From NCBI GenBank assembly GCA_963575745.1, contig CAUYUJ010004762.1:1-64000 (forward strand): DNA of 64,000 nt, in the 5' to 3' direction. The notes under the pieces are model-generated. The model saw only the letters and a list, made by a program, of their open reading frames with translations. It made no database searches and was not told the origin of the DNA. Positions 9,060-17,979 of this stretch are shown in pieces. This stretch comes from Prorocentrum cordatum. Its lineage: Eukaryota > Sar > Dinophyceae > Prorocentrales > Prorocentraceae. Each line of letters opens with the position of its first letter. The first letter of the stretch is position 1. Position numbers and translations under genes: made by a program.

Positions 9060-9528
9060 TGGACTGGGTACTCAAGTGCAACTGGATCTCACGAATCTGC
9101 TTGGCCTGGGACTCCTGGACCTCACGGATTTCCTGAACAGATGAGGCGAGTGGGGCCACCTGGGCAGAGACCTGGGTCGTAATTTCCCGTCTCAGATCAG
9201 CCGTGTTTGACTGGAGCATATGTTGCAGATCTTGTTTCATCACCGAGAACTGGCTCCGCAGTAACTCCGCAATGTCGACACTGACTCCCCCTCCACTCCT
9301 GCCTGCAGCACGAGCGCCCCCACCCCCAACAGCATCTCCTACCTCCTCCTTTCCCATGAGAGCCTCCTCCATGGAATCTGGTACACCTCTGACTTTCTTA
9401 TGTGGTCGATCCAAATCACAAGAATCATCCGAATCCATTGTGTCTCTCGTACGTCGAAGGCCTAATTGATCTCCCGATTTACAGTTCCAGCAATCTTGAA
9501 TATCGCTGTAGAGGTCAATATCACACAC
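8932..9528 (-). CDS. LINE ORF1-like protein, acidic N-terminus plus coiled coil
   Basis: The frame has 198 codons. Residues 1-20 include a CDID...CWNCK pair of cysteines, and a second possible start is Met31 (MDSDDSCDLDRPHKKVRG). After a Gly-rich linker (about 68-82), residues about 84-152 show heptad-like spacing of Leu, Ile and Val (IAELL, FSVMKQDLQHML, IREVQESQAKQIREIQL), typical of a trimerising or dimerising coiled coil. LINE ORF1 proteins bind element RNA and act as chaperones. This role is inferred from position upstream of the endonuclease. The C-terminal tail after about residue 165 may be out-of-frame sequence. Confidence 0.6.
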   Translation of the reverse strand: MCDIDLYSDIQDCWNCKSGDQLGLRRTRDTMDSDDSCDLDRPHKKVRGVPDSMEEALMGKEEVGDAVGGGGARAAGRSGGGVSVDIAELLRSQFSVMKQDLQHMLQSNTADLRREITTQVSAQVAPLASSVQEIREVQESQAKQIREIQLHLSTQSNASEWWFVGWIVDSGIDSETPRASCTDVDSDLGLLQGRPSED

Positions 9529-9696
9529 ACGACACCTGCACCTTTCACGTTCGTCGTAAAGGTCAGCCTCAAGCTCTCGAAAGAAACGATTCCAACCACC
9601 CCTCGAAGGTTCCCACTGCGTTGCGACAAGAGTACTCCGACTGCGACCACGTCATAATTGGATACGTGCTGAGAGCAACTCGTACAAGATAACAAA

Positions 9697-9815
9697 TGCA
9701 GCAAGTACAACACAAGCGGCCTGGAAGTGCAAGCAGACAAAGCAACAAGTACAAAGCAGGCGGCCTGGCAGTACAAGCTAAGAAATGTAACAAGTACAAA
9801 CAAAGCAAGCGGCCT
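9697..9815. repeat. Three ~45-bp tandem units in the LINE 5' region
   Basis: Three units share AACAAGTACAA followed by AAGCGGCCT or CAGGCGGCCTGG. The starts are near 9,701, 9,745 and 9,791. Confidence 0.55.
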
Positions 9816-10251
9816 ATGCACCTGCTCCGACGGGAGCTGTCTCACTTGACACAACAGAGAACCTGGCGCCTATCGTCTGTAGGCCCACGGAGAGGAGGTC
9901 GTCACAGCCGACGAAGTACACGAAGATACGGGACGGCCCGTGCACAGTGAATGTACGATACGTGTGTGCACACAGAAAACCTGCCCGCACAATGCGGCTC
10001 GAGGAGGCCACCGACGGGCCAGGTCACCGCTGAGATCCCCGAGGAGGGACAGCAGCAACCTGGTCTTTTGCGGTCTTTGCGGTCGACCATGCGGGCCGTC
10101 AGGCCCAGTCGCAAGCAAGAAAACGGGCGGCATACAGAGTCAGGCAAGAAACCCACCACTCTCTGAGCGAAAGTGGGCAAATGCGAAGCTCTTATTCCGA
10201 ACAAAGTGAAGAACACGCGGAGCTCTTATACCAACATGCGCGCATGCCCAG

Positions 10252-10269
10252 CACACACACACACACACA
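10252..10269. repeat. (CA)9 microsatellite
   Basis: Nine uninterrupted CA dinucleotides in the LINE 5' region. Confidence 0.9.
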
Positions 10270-10422
10270 GCATGGCAAGAGTCAACGCAAACACAAAGTC
10301 CGAAGTATGTCGTAACAACCCGCGGTATGACAAGAGTCTTGTGCTCAACGTGAGATGTGTGATAACTGAATGTCTGATAACGCACTCAAGTATCTTGAAT
10401 TCTGAGCCCGAGCGGGCAGATG

Positions 10423-10493
10423 CGGGGCTCCAGCCCAGTTCACTCCTGAAATCAATGTGGGGCTACAGCCCTGTACACTCCTGAAACACGTAG
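10423..10493. repeat. Two ~34-bp tandem units in the LINE 5' region
   Basis: The unit GGGGCTCCAGCCC, a variable stretch, then CACTCCTGAAA occurs twice with a few substitutions. Confidence 0.55.
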
Positions 10494-10533
10494 AATGCAT
10501 GAATGACAAGAGTCTTATGCTCAACGTCAAATG

Positions 10534-10808
10534 CAACCTGGTCACCGCCGGGAACCTCGTAGAGCCCCTTCCACGCGTGAGAGTGCTTAGAGTCGGAAGA
10601 GAGAGCTTCTCGAGGCACTTCTCGAAACATTAACATTCATTTTTTTCAGGTCGAGATGAAGTTGGTTGCGTGCAGGGTTTAGAGCGAATGTGTACAATTC
10701 TTAGCAAAACCGACCCAAGTCATCACTTTGTCCTCTCTGGCCGGATCGACCAACTAGCTCCCCCCGCGCCAGAATTCCTCTAGCTCATTGCCGAAGAGCT
10801 CTACAAGG
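10534..10808 (+). mobile_element. Family B element, right piece (after the LINE)
   Basis: It resumes with CAACCTGGTCACCGCCGGG, completing the hairpin begun at 4,010, then AACCTCGTAGAGC. It ends CATTGCCGAAGAGCTCTAC at about 10,803. The middle is shorter than in other B copies, so the two pieces total about 300 bp rather than 399 bp. Confidence 0.7.
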
Positions 10809-10960
10809 TGTGTGGGTGGAAGGGATGGTTGTGAGAGGGAGGGCGCTGGTGGGCGGGAGGGTTCTCGTGGGGCGGGCGCAACGAAGGAAGGGTGGCGGGG
10901 GCAGCTCGGGAAGTAGCAGTGGCAGGAGGGCGGCAGTGGAGGGGCGAGTGTAATGGTCAG
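10809..10960 (+). other. G-rich tract with a canonical G-quadruplex motif
   Basis: The plus strand is strongly G-rich. At 10,837-10,861 there are five GGG runs separated by loops of 1, 7, 1 and 1 nt, which fits the G3+N1-7 rule. No gene is seen. Confidence 0.55.
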
Positions 10961-11253
10961 AGTACCCAGAACATCGAAATTCATATCTTTACATTTTTTG
11001 ATATCCATGTGCGATCGCTTCCCGGAGTTTCACCAATAGTGAGACTGCATGCAGAAATGAGCTGCTCTGGAAACGAACTCTATTTGCGAATGCGACGCGT
11101 GAAATCTTCTTCATCAAAACGAATCGTTCAACATCTTTCATATTTCAATGAAACCGGCCAAAAGTTAACTTTGCCCGTTCGATCAGTTGGCCAACCAGCT
11201 CTGCCCTGCGCCACAATTTCTCTAGCTTATCGATGACGACGAGCTCTACAAGG
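10961..11253 (+). repeat. Headless, diverged short element (B/C-like)
   Basis: It has ATTTTTTGATATCC, the ACATCTTTCATATTTC stretch, GTTGGCCAACCAGCTC and the end CGATGACGACGAGCTCTAC in the same order as in families B and C. The hairpin head is absent and many positions have changed. Confidence 0.5.
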
Positions 11254-11460
11254 AACTTGGGAGCGTCCACCCGAAAATCTTTCCTGGACCTGGACAGCTC
11301 TCGGAAGCTGCCAAGAACGCTTTCACGCATGCCTGCACGCGTGCAGGCATGCCTGGACGCGCGCTCGAAGCGCCGCCCAACCCGCTACCGGGCCGTGCGA
11401 GGCGCTGCGGGGACCGGCGTCTAATCTAAAACCCTCTAGCTCTCAGAGAGCTCCCCGGGA
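11254..11460 (+). repeat. G module, short diverged copy with a 26-bp palindrome
   Basis: It starts CTTGGGAGCGTCC and ends CTCTAGCTCTCAGAGAGCTC. Between them is a perfect 26-bp palindrome (11,327-11,352; half-site GCATGCCTGCACG). No coding potential is recognised. Confidence 0.6.
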
Positions 11461-11633
11461 ATATTACCAAAACCGACCTGAACTTTTTTTTCATGTCGAT
11501 ATAAGGTGGATTCCGCCAAGTGTTTTGATAGTAAATTTGCCTACAAAGCTCACATTAAGACGCAGAGGCCCTCATAGTTCTTTACAGGTAAAAAATCTGT
11601 TTTCTCAAATTAAATAGTCAGATATCTTCCAAA
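11461..11633 (+). repeat. Headless B-like fragment
   Basis: It contains TTTTTTTTCATGTCGATATA, CCAAGTGTTTTGATAGTAA, CATTAAGACGCAGAGGCC and the AAATCTG / CAGATATCTTCC stretch of family B, ending where the next CT-GG head begins. Confidence 0.55.
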
Positions 11634-11919
11634 CTCGGAACCGGCGGTAAACCGTCAACCGCCAGGCATCTCGTAGAGCTCTCTCCTTACACAGCGCTTC
11701 TCCGAACATGTAAAGGAAGCTTCTGAAGCGAGAGCCAAAAAAAAACGAAAAATAACGATTTTTCGGTTTTCATACAGTGGGTTCCTCCAAGTGTTTTGAT
11801 AATAGTACTGGACCTAGAGCCATGAAAAATTACGAGCAGGTGCGGCATAGCTTACTACAGGAACACGAACTTCAAAATTTCGCATAAAGTGAAAAAAAAA
11901 ACGACCCCAGGTTACCACA
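11634..11919 (+). mobile_element. Family E element, left piece
   Basis: The head is GGAACCGGCGGTAAACC, then CTCGTAGAGCTC. The body has GAAGCTTCTGAAGCGAGAG and AACGATTTTTCGGTTTTC, as in the intact E at 28,954. It stops at GGTTACCACA, where A1 begins, and resumes at 13,119. Confidence 0.7.
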
Positions 11920-13118
11920 CTGGGCGCCGGCGGTAAACCGTCCCTTTCTTACCGCCGGGGGACTCGTAGAGCTTCCTGACAACATATAATGTCGGAAAAA
12001 CTTGCAGAGAACGAAAAGCTTTTCAGCCCAAGCGATTTCAGACCTCTCGATGCAACAGCCGAACCCCCCCCGATGCTTCTGGATTGTCTTCAGTAAGAGC
12101 TCTGTAGCTCTCCTACAGCCCGAGTACGTGCGTAAATCGACAGCACCTCTCAAGATCACTCGAACAAAACGAACAGTTTGGCAAACCCAGCTCGAGTATC
12201 AGCCCAAGTTCAGACCTCTGAATGCGACAGGCGGACGCGTCTGACGTCTCCGAATCGATTCCTGTGATCATCAGCCCTGCAGCCCCCCTACAGCCCGAGT
12301 TAAGTGCAGAAAGCCGACAGCATCTTTCAGCATGACTTGAACAATACGAACAGCTTCGCGGACCTAGGCAGCAGACTGAGTTCCGAGCCATGGATTCCAC
12401 AGGCAGACACGCCTGATGTTTTGAAATCGATTGCTTTCACCACCAGCACTGTAGCCCCCCTACAGCCCGAGTTAAGTGCAGAAAACCCTCTCAAGATGAC
12501 TCGAACAATACGAATTGTTTCGCGATTCTCGATCGGGAAGCAGGCCGAGTTCAGTGCACTGAATTCAACAGACAAACGCGACTGATGATTATGAATCGGT
12601 TACTGTAAGTATCAGCTCTGTAGCTGTCCTACAGCTCGAGTTAAGTACAGAAAATCGAGAGCACCTGTCAAGATGACTCGAATAATACGAATAGATTTGC
12701 GGACCTAACTCGGCTAACAGACCGAGTTCAGACCTCTAGATGCAACAAACGCACGCGCCTGACCATTCTGAATCGATAAGGTGTGCTTACCAGCTCTGTA
12801 GCTGTCCTGTATCTCGAGTTAAGTCATATATACCGACAGCGCGTATCAAAATGACTCGAAACAAACAATCCCGCCGCAGTGCTTTTTAACAGTAAAAAGT
12901 ACCCGATCGAGCTGAGGTCAAGATGGCGAGCGGTAATGAGATCGAATATCACGGGAAAAAATTCTAGAGCTCTAACGAATGGTTGAATTTCGAGAACGAA
13001 ATTTTCAACCAACCAAAAGTCACCAAAAGGTCCGTCGAGATTTTTCTTGCCAACTACTCTCCAGCGCCCCAGTCTTAAGCTTCCAGCAACAAGTTGCTAA
13101 GGGAAGCTCTACGAGTTA
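11920..13118 (+). mobile_element. A1: family A element, complete
   Basis: Both ends are present: CTGGGCGCCGGCGGTAA at the start, ACTCGTAGAGCTTCC after the hairpin, and GGAAGCTCTACGAGTTA at the end. Internal anchors (CCCGAGT/CTCGAGT) fall at 12,119, 12,294, 12,466, 12,635 and 12,813, giving tandem monomers of 169-178 bp. The non-monomer tail (AGTAAAAAGTACCCGATCG to TTCTTGCCAACT) is shared by all A copies. It interrupts an E element and encodes nothing. Confidence 0.75.
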
Positions 13119-13203
13119 TTTTCTCTTTTCGTCGGGCCGGCCAACTACCTCCACCCTGCGCCCAGATTCCTGTTAGCTCTTTGCCGAAGAGCTGCAAGAG
13201 GTA
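13119..13203 (+). mobile_element. Family E element, right piece
   Basis: TTTTCTCTTTTCGTCGG to GAAGAGCTGCAAGAGGTA is the missing 3' end of the E copy that stopped at 11,919. Compare the uninterrupted junction in the intact E at about 29,260. Confidence 0.7.
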
Positions 13204-13259
13204 TATTCGCAAAACCACCGAACAGTTATCACTTGGTTGCGTCCAAAAGCTGGAGAGCA
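13204..13259 (+). repeat. Small B-middle and G-start fragments
   Basis: AAAACCACCGAACAGTTATC matches the B middle. CTTGGTTGCGTCC matches the start of the G module, which stops at the next CTGG. Confidence 0.45.
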
Positions 13260-14432
13260 CTGGGCGCTGGCGGTAAACCGTCAACCTTTGTTACCGCCGG
13301 GGGACTCGTAGAGCTTCCTGACAATATATAATGTGGAAAAAAATTGCAGAGAACAAATAGTTTTTCAGCCGAAGCAATTCCAAACCTCTCGGGTGCAACA
13401 GCCGCACGCCCCCGATGCTTCTGGAGTGTCTTCTTTCCGAGCTCTCTAGCTCTCCCACAGCCCGAGTTACGTGCGTAAATCGACAGCACCTCTCAAGATG
13501 ACTCGAACAATACGAATAGTTTGACAAACCTAGCTCGAGTATCAGACCGAGTTCAGACCTCTGCATGCAGCAGGCGGACGCGTCTGATGTCTCTGAATCG
13601 ACTCCTGTGATTACCAGCCCTGCAGCCCCCCCTACAGCCCGAGTTAAGTGCAGGAAACCGACAGCATCTCTCAGGATGACTCGAACAATACGAATAGATT
13701 CGCAGACCGAGTTCGGGCAGCAGACAGAGTTCTGAGCTCTGAATGCAACAGGCGGACGCGCCTGATGTCTCCGAATCGATTCCAGTGATCACCAGCCATG
13801 CGGCCCCCCTACAGCCCGAGTTAAGTGCAGAGTACCGACAGCATCTCTCAAGATGACTCGAACAATACGAATAGTTTCGCGATTCTAGATCGGGCAGCAG
13901 ACCGAGTTCAGAGCTCTGGATTCAATAGACAACGGCCACTGATGATTCAGAATCAGATTCTGTGCGTATCAGCTCACTAGCTGTCCTGTAGCGCGAGTTA
14001 AGTACAGAAAACCGAGAGCGTCTGTCAAGATGACTCGAATAATACGAATAGGTTTGCGGACCTAGCTCGGCTAGCAGACCGAGTTCAGATCTCTGGGTTC
14101 AACAGACGAACGCGCCTGATCATTCTGAATCGATTAGCTGTGCTTCCCAGCTCTGTAGCTGTCCTGAAGCTCAAGTTATCTTGAGAAAACCGTCACCGCG
14201 TAAAAAGATGAGTCGAAACAGCCGATCCCGCCCGTTTGCTTTTTGGCAGTAAAAGGAACCCGATCGAGCTGAGATTAAGATGGCGAGCGGGAATAAGATC
14301 GAATATCACGGGAAAAAATACTAGAGCTCAAACGAATTGTTGAATTTCGAGAACAAAATTTTCAACCGACCAAAAGTCAGCAAAAGGTCCGTCGAGATTT
14401 TCCTTGCCAACTAGCTCTCCAGCGCCCCGGAA
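13260..14432 (+). mobile_element. A2: family A, stops at GCCCCGGAA
   Basis: The head has CGCTGGCGG instead of CGCCGGCGG. The body keeps five anchors and the tail. It breaks at the GGAA of the consensus GGAATTACTC, where a B element starts. No resumption piece was found. Confidence 0.7.
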
Positions 14433-14772
14433 CTGGCGCCGGCGGTGAACCGTCAACCTGGCCACCGCCGGGAACCTCGTAGAGCTCCTTGCACGCGTAA
14501 GAATGCTCAGATTCAAAGCAGACCGCTTCTCGGAGCATTTCTAGAAAAAAACATCATATTTGCATTTCTCGGTGTCAACGTGACGTCGGTTCCTCCAGAT
14601 GTTTCGATAGTGAAACTGTCTCGAAAGAGCTGAGCTGCCCGCAGAATAAAGTTAAGATACAAATGCTCGGAGTAAAAATCTGCTTTCTCAAAATTAATTG
14701 CCAAATATCTGTCAAATCTCAGCGAAACCGACCCAAAGTTATCACATCTTCTTTTTTGGCCGGATCGACCAA
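14433..14772 (+). mobile_element. Family B, stops at GACCAA
   Basis: The head has GGCGGTGAACC and GGCCACCGCC. The body is diverged (GGTGTCAACGTGACGTCGG). It breaks at the CCAA of CCAACTAGCTCC, where A3 begins. Confidence 0.65.
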
Positions 14773-15984
14773 CTGGGCGCCGGCGGTAAACCATCAACCA
14801 CCGGGGGACTCGTAGAGCTTCCTGACAACATATAATGTCGAAAAAAATACACAGAAAAAAATAATTTTTCAGCCCAAGCAATTTCAGACCTCTCCGATGC
14901 AACAGCCGAACGTCCCCGATGCTTCTGGATTGTCTTCTGTACGAGCTCTGTAGCTCTCCTACAGCCCGAGTTATGTGCGTTAATCGACAGCACCTCTCAA
15001 GATGACTCGAACAAAACGAATAGTTTGGCAAACCCAGCTCGAGTATCAGACCGAGTTCAGACCTCTGCATGCGACAGGCGGACGCGTCCGATGTCTCTGC
15101 ATCGACTCCTGTGATTACCAGCCCTGCAGCCCCCCTACAGCCCGAGTTAAGTGCAGGAAACCGACAGCACCTCTCAGGATGACTCGAACAATATGAATAG
15201 TTTCGCGGACCTAGTTCGGGCAGCAGACAGAGTTCGGAGCTCTGAATGCAACAGGCGGACGCGCCTGATGTCTCCGAATCGATTCCAGTGATTACCAGCC
15301 ATGCGGCCCCCCTACAGCCCGAGTTAAGTGCAGAGTACCGACAGCATCTCTCAAGATGACTCGAACAATAAGAATAGTTTCGCGATTCTAGATCGGGCAG
15401 CAGACCGAGTTCAGAGCTCTGGATTCAACAGACAACGGCCACTGATGATTCTGAATCAGATTCTGTACGTATCAGCTCTGTAGCTGTCCTATAGCTCGAG
15501 TTAAGTACAGAAAACCGAGAGCGTCTGTCAAGATAACTCCAATAATACGAATAGGTTTGCGGACCTAGCTCGGCTAGCAGACCGAGTTCAAACCTCTAGA
15601 TTTAACAGCCGAACGCGCCTGATCATTCTGAATCGATTAGCTGCTTACCAGCTCTGTAGCTGTCCTCAAGCTCGAGTTATGTTCAGAAAACCGTCATCGC
15701 GTGTCAAGATGACGTCAAACGGCCGATCCCGCCTGTCTGCTTTTTGGCAGTAAAAGGTTTCCAATCGAGCTGAGATCAAGACGGCGAGCGGGAATAAGAT
15801 CGGATATCATGGGAAAAAAAAACTAGAGCTCAAACGAATTGTTGAATGTCGAGAACAAAATTTTCAACCTACCAAAAGTCACGAAGAGGTCCGTCGAGAT
15901 TTTCCTTCCCAACTAGCTCTCCGGCGCCCCGGAATTACTCTTAATCTTCCAGCAATTACTTGCTAAGGGAAGCTCTACGAGTTA
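14773..15984 (+). mobile_element. A3: family A, complete
   Basis: The head loop is shortened (CCATCAACCACCGGGGG), which removes the right stem arm. The end is AAGCTCTACGAGTTA. The tail variant TTAATCTTCCAGCAATTAC is shared with A4, marking the two as products of one local duplication. Confidence 0.7.
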
Positions 15985-16289
15985 CTTGGTAGCGTCCAAA
16001 ACCCGGAGAGACTGGAGAGCGAAAGCAACACACACTGGAAAGTTTTCCTGGCGTGCCGTTGGACGCTCTCGTGAGGCTCTTCTGGGGCTCTGGGGGCCAC
16101 CCTGCAGCGCTTCTGAAGCGCTGCCAGGAACGCTTCCAAGCGTGCTTGCACGCGCGCAGGCTCGCGTGGACGCTTGCCGGATGTTCCCCCGGACCAGCTG
16201 CGACGTTTTACAAAGCCCCTGCGGGGGTCCTGGAGCGGCGGAGATGGGCTGCTGGCAGGCACCACCACCGTCCGGCTTCTAATCTAAAA
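15985..16289 (+). repeat. G module, copy next to A3
   Basis: About 305 bp starting CTTGGTAGCGTCCAAAACC. It includes the palindrome CAGCGCTTCTGAAGCGCTG and ends at GGCTTCTAATCTAAAA, where A4 starts. The normal continuation CCCTCTAGCTCTC is missing. A 97-98-codon frame is open on both strands, which reflects GC-richness rather than coding. Confidence 0.6.
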
Positions 16290-17674
16290 CTGGGCGCCGG
16301 CGGTAAACCGTCAACCTTTCTTACCGCCGGGGGGCTCGTAGAGCTTCCTGACAATATATGATGTCGAGAAAAATTGCAGAGAACGAATAGTTTTTCAGCC
16401 CAAGCGATTTCAGACCTCTCGATGCAACAGCCGAACGCCCCACGATGCTTCTCGATTGTCTTCTGCACGAGCTCTGTAGCTCTCCTACAGCCCGAGTTAC
16501 GTGCGTTAACCGACAGCACCTCTCAAGATGACTCGAACAAAACGAATAGTTTGGCAAACCCAGCTCGAGTATCAGACCGAGTTCAGACCTCTGCATGCGA
16601 CAGGCGGGCGCGTCTGATGTCTCTGAATCGACTCCTGTGATTACCAGCCCTGCAGCCCCCCCCCTACAGCCCGAGTTAAGTGCCGGAAACCGACAGCACC
16701 TCTCAAGATGACTCGAACAAAACGAATAGTTTGGCAAACCCAGCTCGAGTATCAGACCGAGTTCAGACCTCTGAATGCGACAGGCGGACGCGTCTGATGT
16801 CTCCAAATCGATTCCTGTGATTACCCGCTCTGCAGCCCCCCTACAGCCCGAGTTAAGTGCAGAAAGCCGACAGCATCTTTCAGGATGACTCGAACAATAC
16901 GAGCAGTTTCGCGGACCGAGTTCGAGCAGGAGACCGAGTTCCAAGCTCTAGATTCCACAGGCAGACGCGCCTGATGTCTCCAAATCGATTGCTGTCACCA
17001 CCAGCACAGTAGCCCCCCTACAGCCCGAGTTAAGTGCAGAAAACCGACAGCACCTTTCAAGATGACTCGAACAATACGAACAGTTTCGCAATTCTGGATC
17101 GGGCAGCAGACCGAGTTCAGACCTCTGGATTCAACAGACAAACGCGACTGATGATTCTGAATCGGTATCTGTAAGTATCAGCCCTTTAGCTGTCCTATAG
17201 CTCGAGTTAAGTAGTCTGTCAAGAGACTCGAATAATACGAATAGGTTTGCGGACCTAGCTCGGCTAGCAGACCGGGTTCGGACCTCTGGTTGGAACAGCT
17301 GAACGCGCCTGATCATTCTGAATCCATTAGCTGTGCTTACCAGCTCTGTAGCTGTCCTATATCTCGAGTTAAGTTCAGTATACCGACAGCGCGAATCAAG
17401 ATGACTCGAAACGGCCGATCCCGCCGCAGTGCTGTTTGGCAGTAAAAGGTACCTGATCGAGCTGAGATCAAGATGGCGAGCGGGAATAAGATCGAATATC
17501 ACGGGAAAAAAAATAGAGCTCTAACGAATGGTTGAATTTCGAGAACAAAATTTTCAACCGACCAAAAGTCACCAAAAGGTCCGTCGAGATTTTCCTTGCC
17601 AACTAGCTCTCTGGCGCCACGGAATTACTCATAATCTTCCAGCAATTACTTGCTAAGAGAAGCTCTACGAGTAA
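16290..17674 (+). mobile_element. A4: family A, complete, one extra monomer
   Basis: It contains two nearly identical first monomers (AAAACGAATAGTTTGGCAAA at about 16,530 and 16,720). A4+G (1,690 bp) exceeds A3+G (1,517 bp) by 173 bp, the length of one monomer. Confidence 0.7.
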
Positions 17675-17979
17675 CTTGGTAGCGTCCAAAACCCGGAGAG
17701 ACCGGAGAGCGAAAGCAACACACACTGGAAAGTTTTCCTGGCGTGCCGTTGGACGCTCTCGTGAGGCTCTTCTGGGGCTCTGGGGGCCACCCTGCAGCGC
17801 TTCTGAAGCGCTGCCAGGAACGCTTCCAAGCGTGCTTGCACGCGCGCAGGCTCGCGTGGACGCTTGCCGGATGTTCCCCCGGGCCAGCTGCGACGTTTTA
17901 CAAAGCCCCTGCGGGGGTCCTGGAGCGGCGGAGATGGGCTGCTGGCAGGCACCACCACCGTCCGGCTTCTAATCTACAA
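17675..17979 (+). repeat. G module, near-identical second copy
   Basis: It matches the copy at 15,985 almost base for base (e.g. ACCGGAGAG for ACTGGAGAG) and stops at the same place, now against A5. This supports a tandem duplication of A+G. Confidence 0.65.

Larger units (their letters stand above)
4036..10533 (-). mobile_element. Full-length LINE-type non-LTR retrotransposon
   Basis: About 6.5 kb lie between the two CAACC copies. Reading the minus strand from 10,533 to 4,036 the order is: a 1-kb 5' region with small tandem repeats, an ORF1-like coiled-coil region, an apurinic-type endonuclease, a reverse transcriptase and RNase H motifs. There is no poly-A. The 3' end carries a 6-bp-stem hairpin and three CAGCGAAGCTG repeats instead. 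ORF1 and the start of the endonuclease are split over frames, while 1,290 codons of ORF2 are open. The element is therefore either a recent copy with a few frameshifts, or one that uses frameshifting, or a copy with assembly errors. The target is the loop of a family-B head. Confidence 0.85.
9529..10533 (-). other. LINE 5' region (untranslated)
   Basis: About 1 kb lies between the ORF1-like frame and the right target duplication. It holds three small repeat patches and no domain-bearing frame. A 29-bp segment beginning GACAAGAGTCTT on the plus strand is present at 10,329-10,357 and again at 10,505-10,533, the second ending exactly at the element boundary. The 5' region may thus contain two promoter-type monomers 176 bp apart. 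Confidence 0.55.

Noticed and set aside
15975-17972. 98-codon frames in G modules on both strands
   Set aside because: High GC content makes stops rare. Opposite frames are equally open and no domain is recognised.
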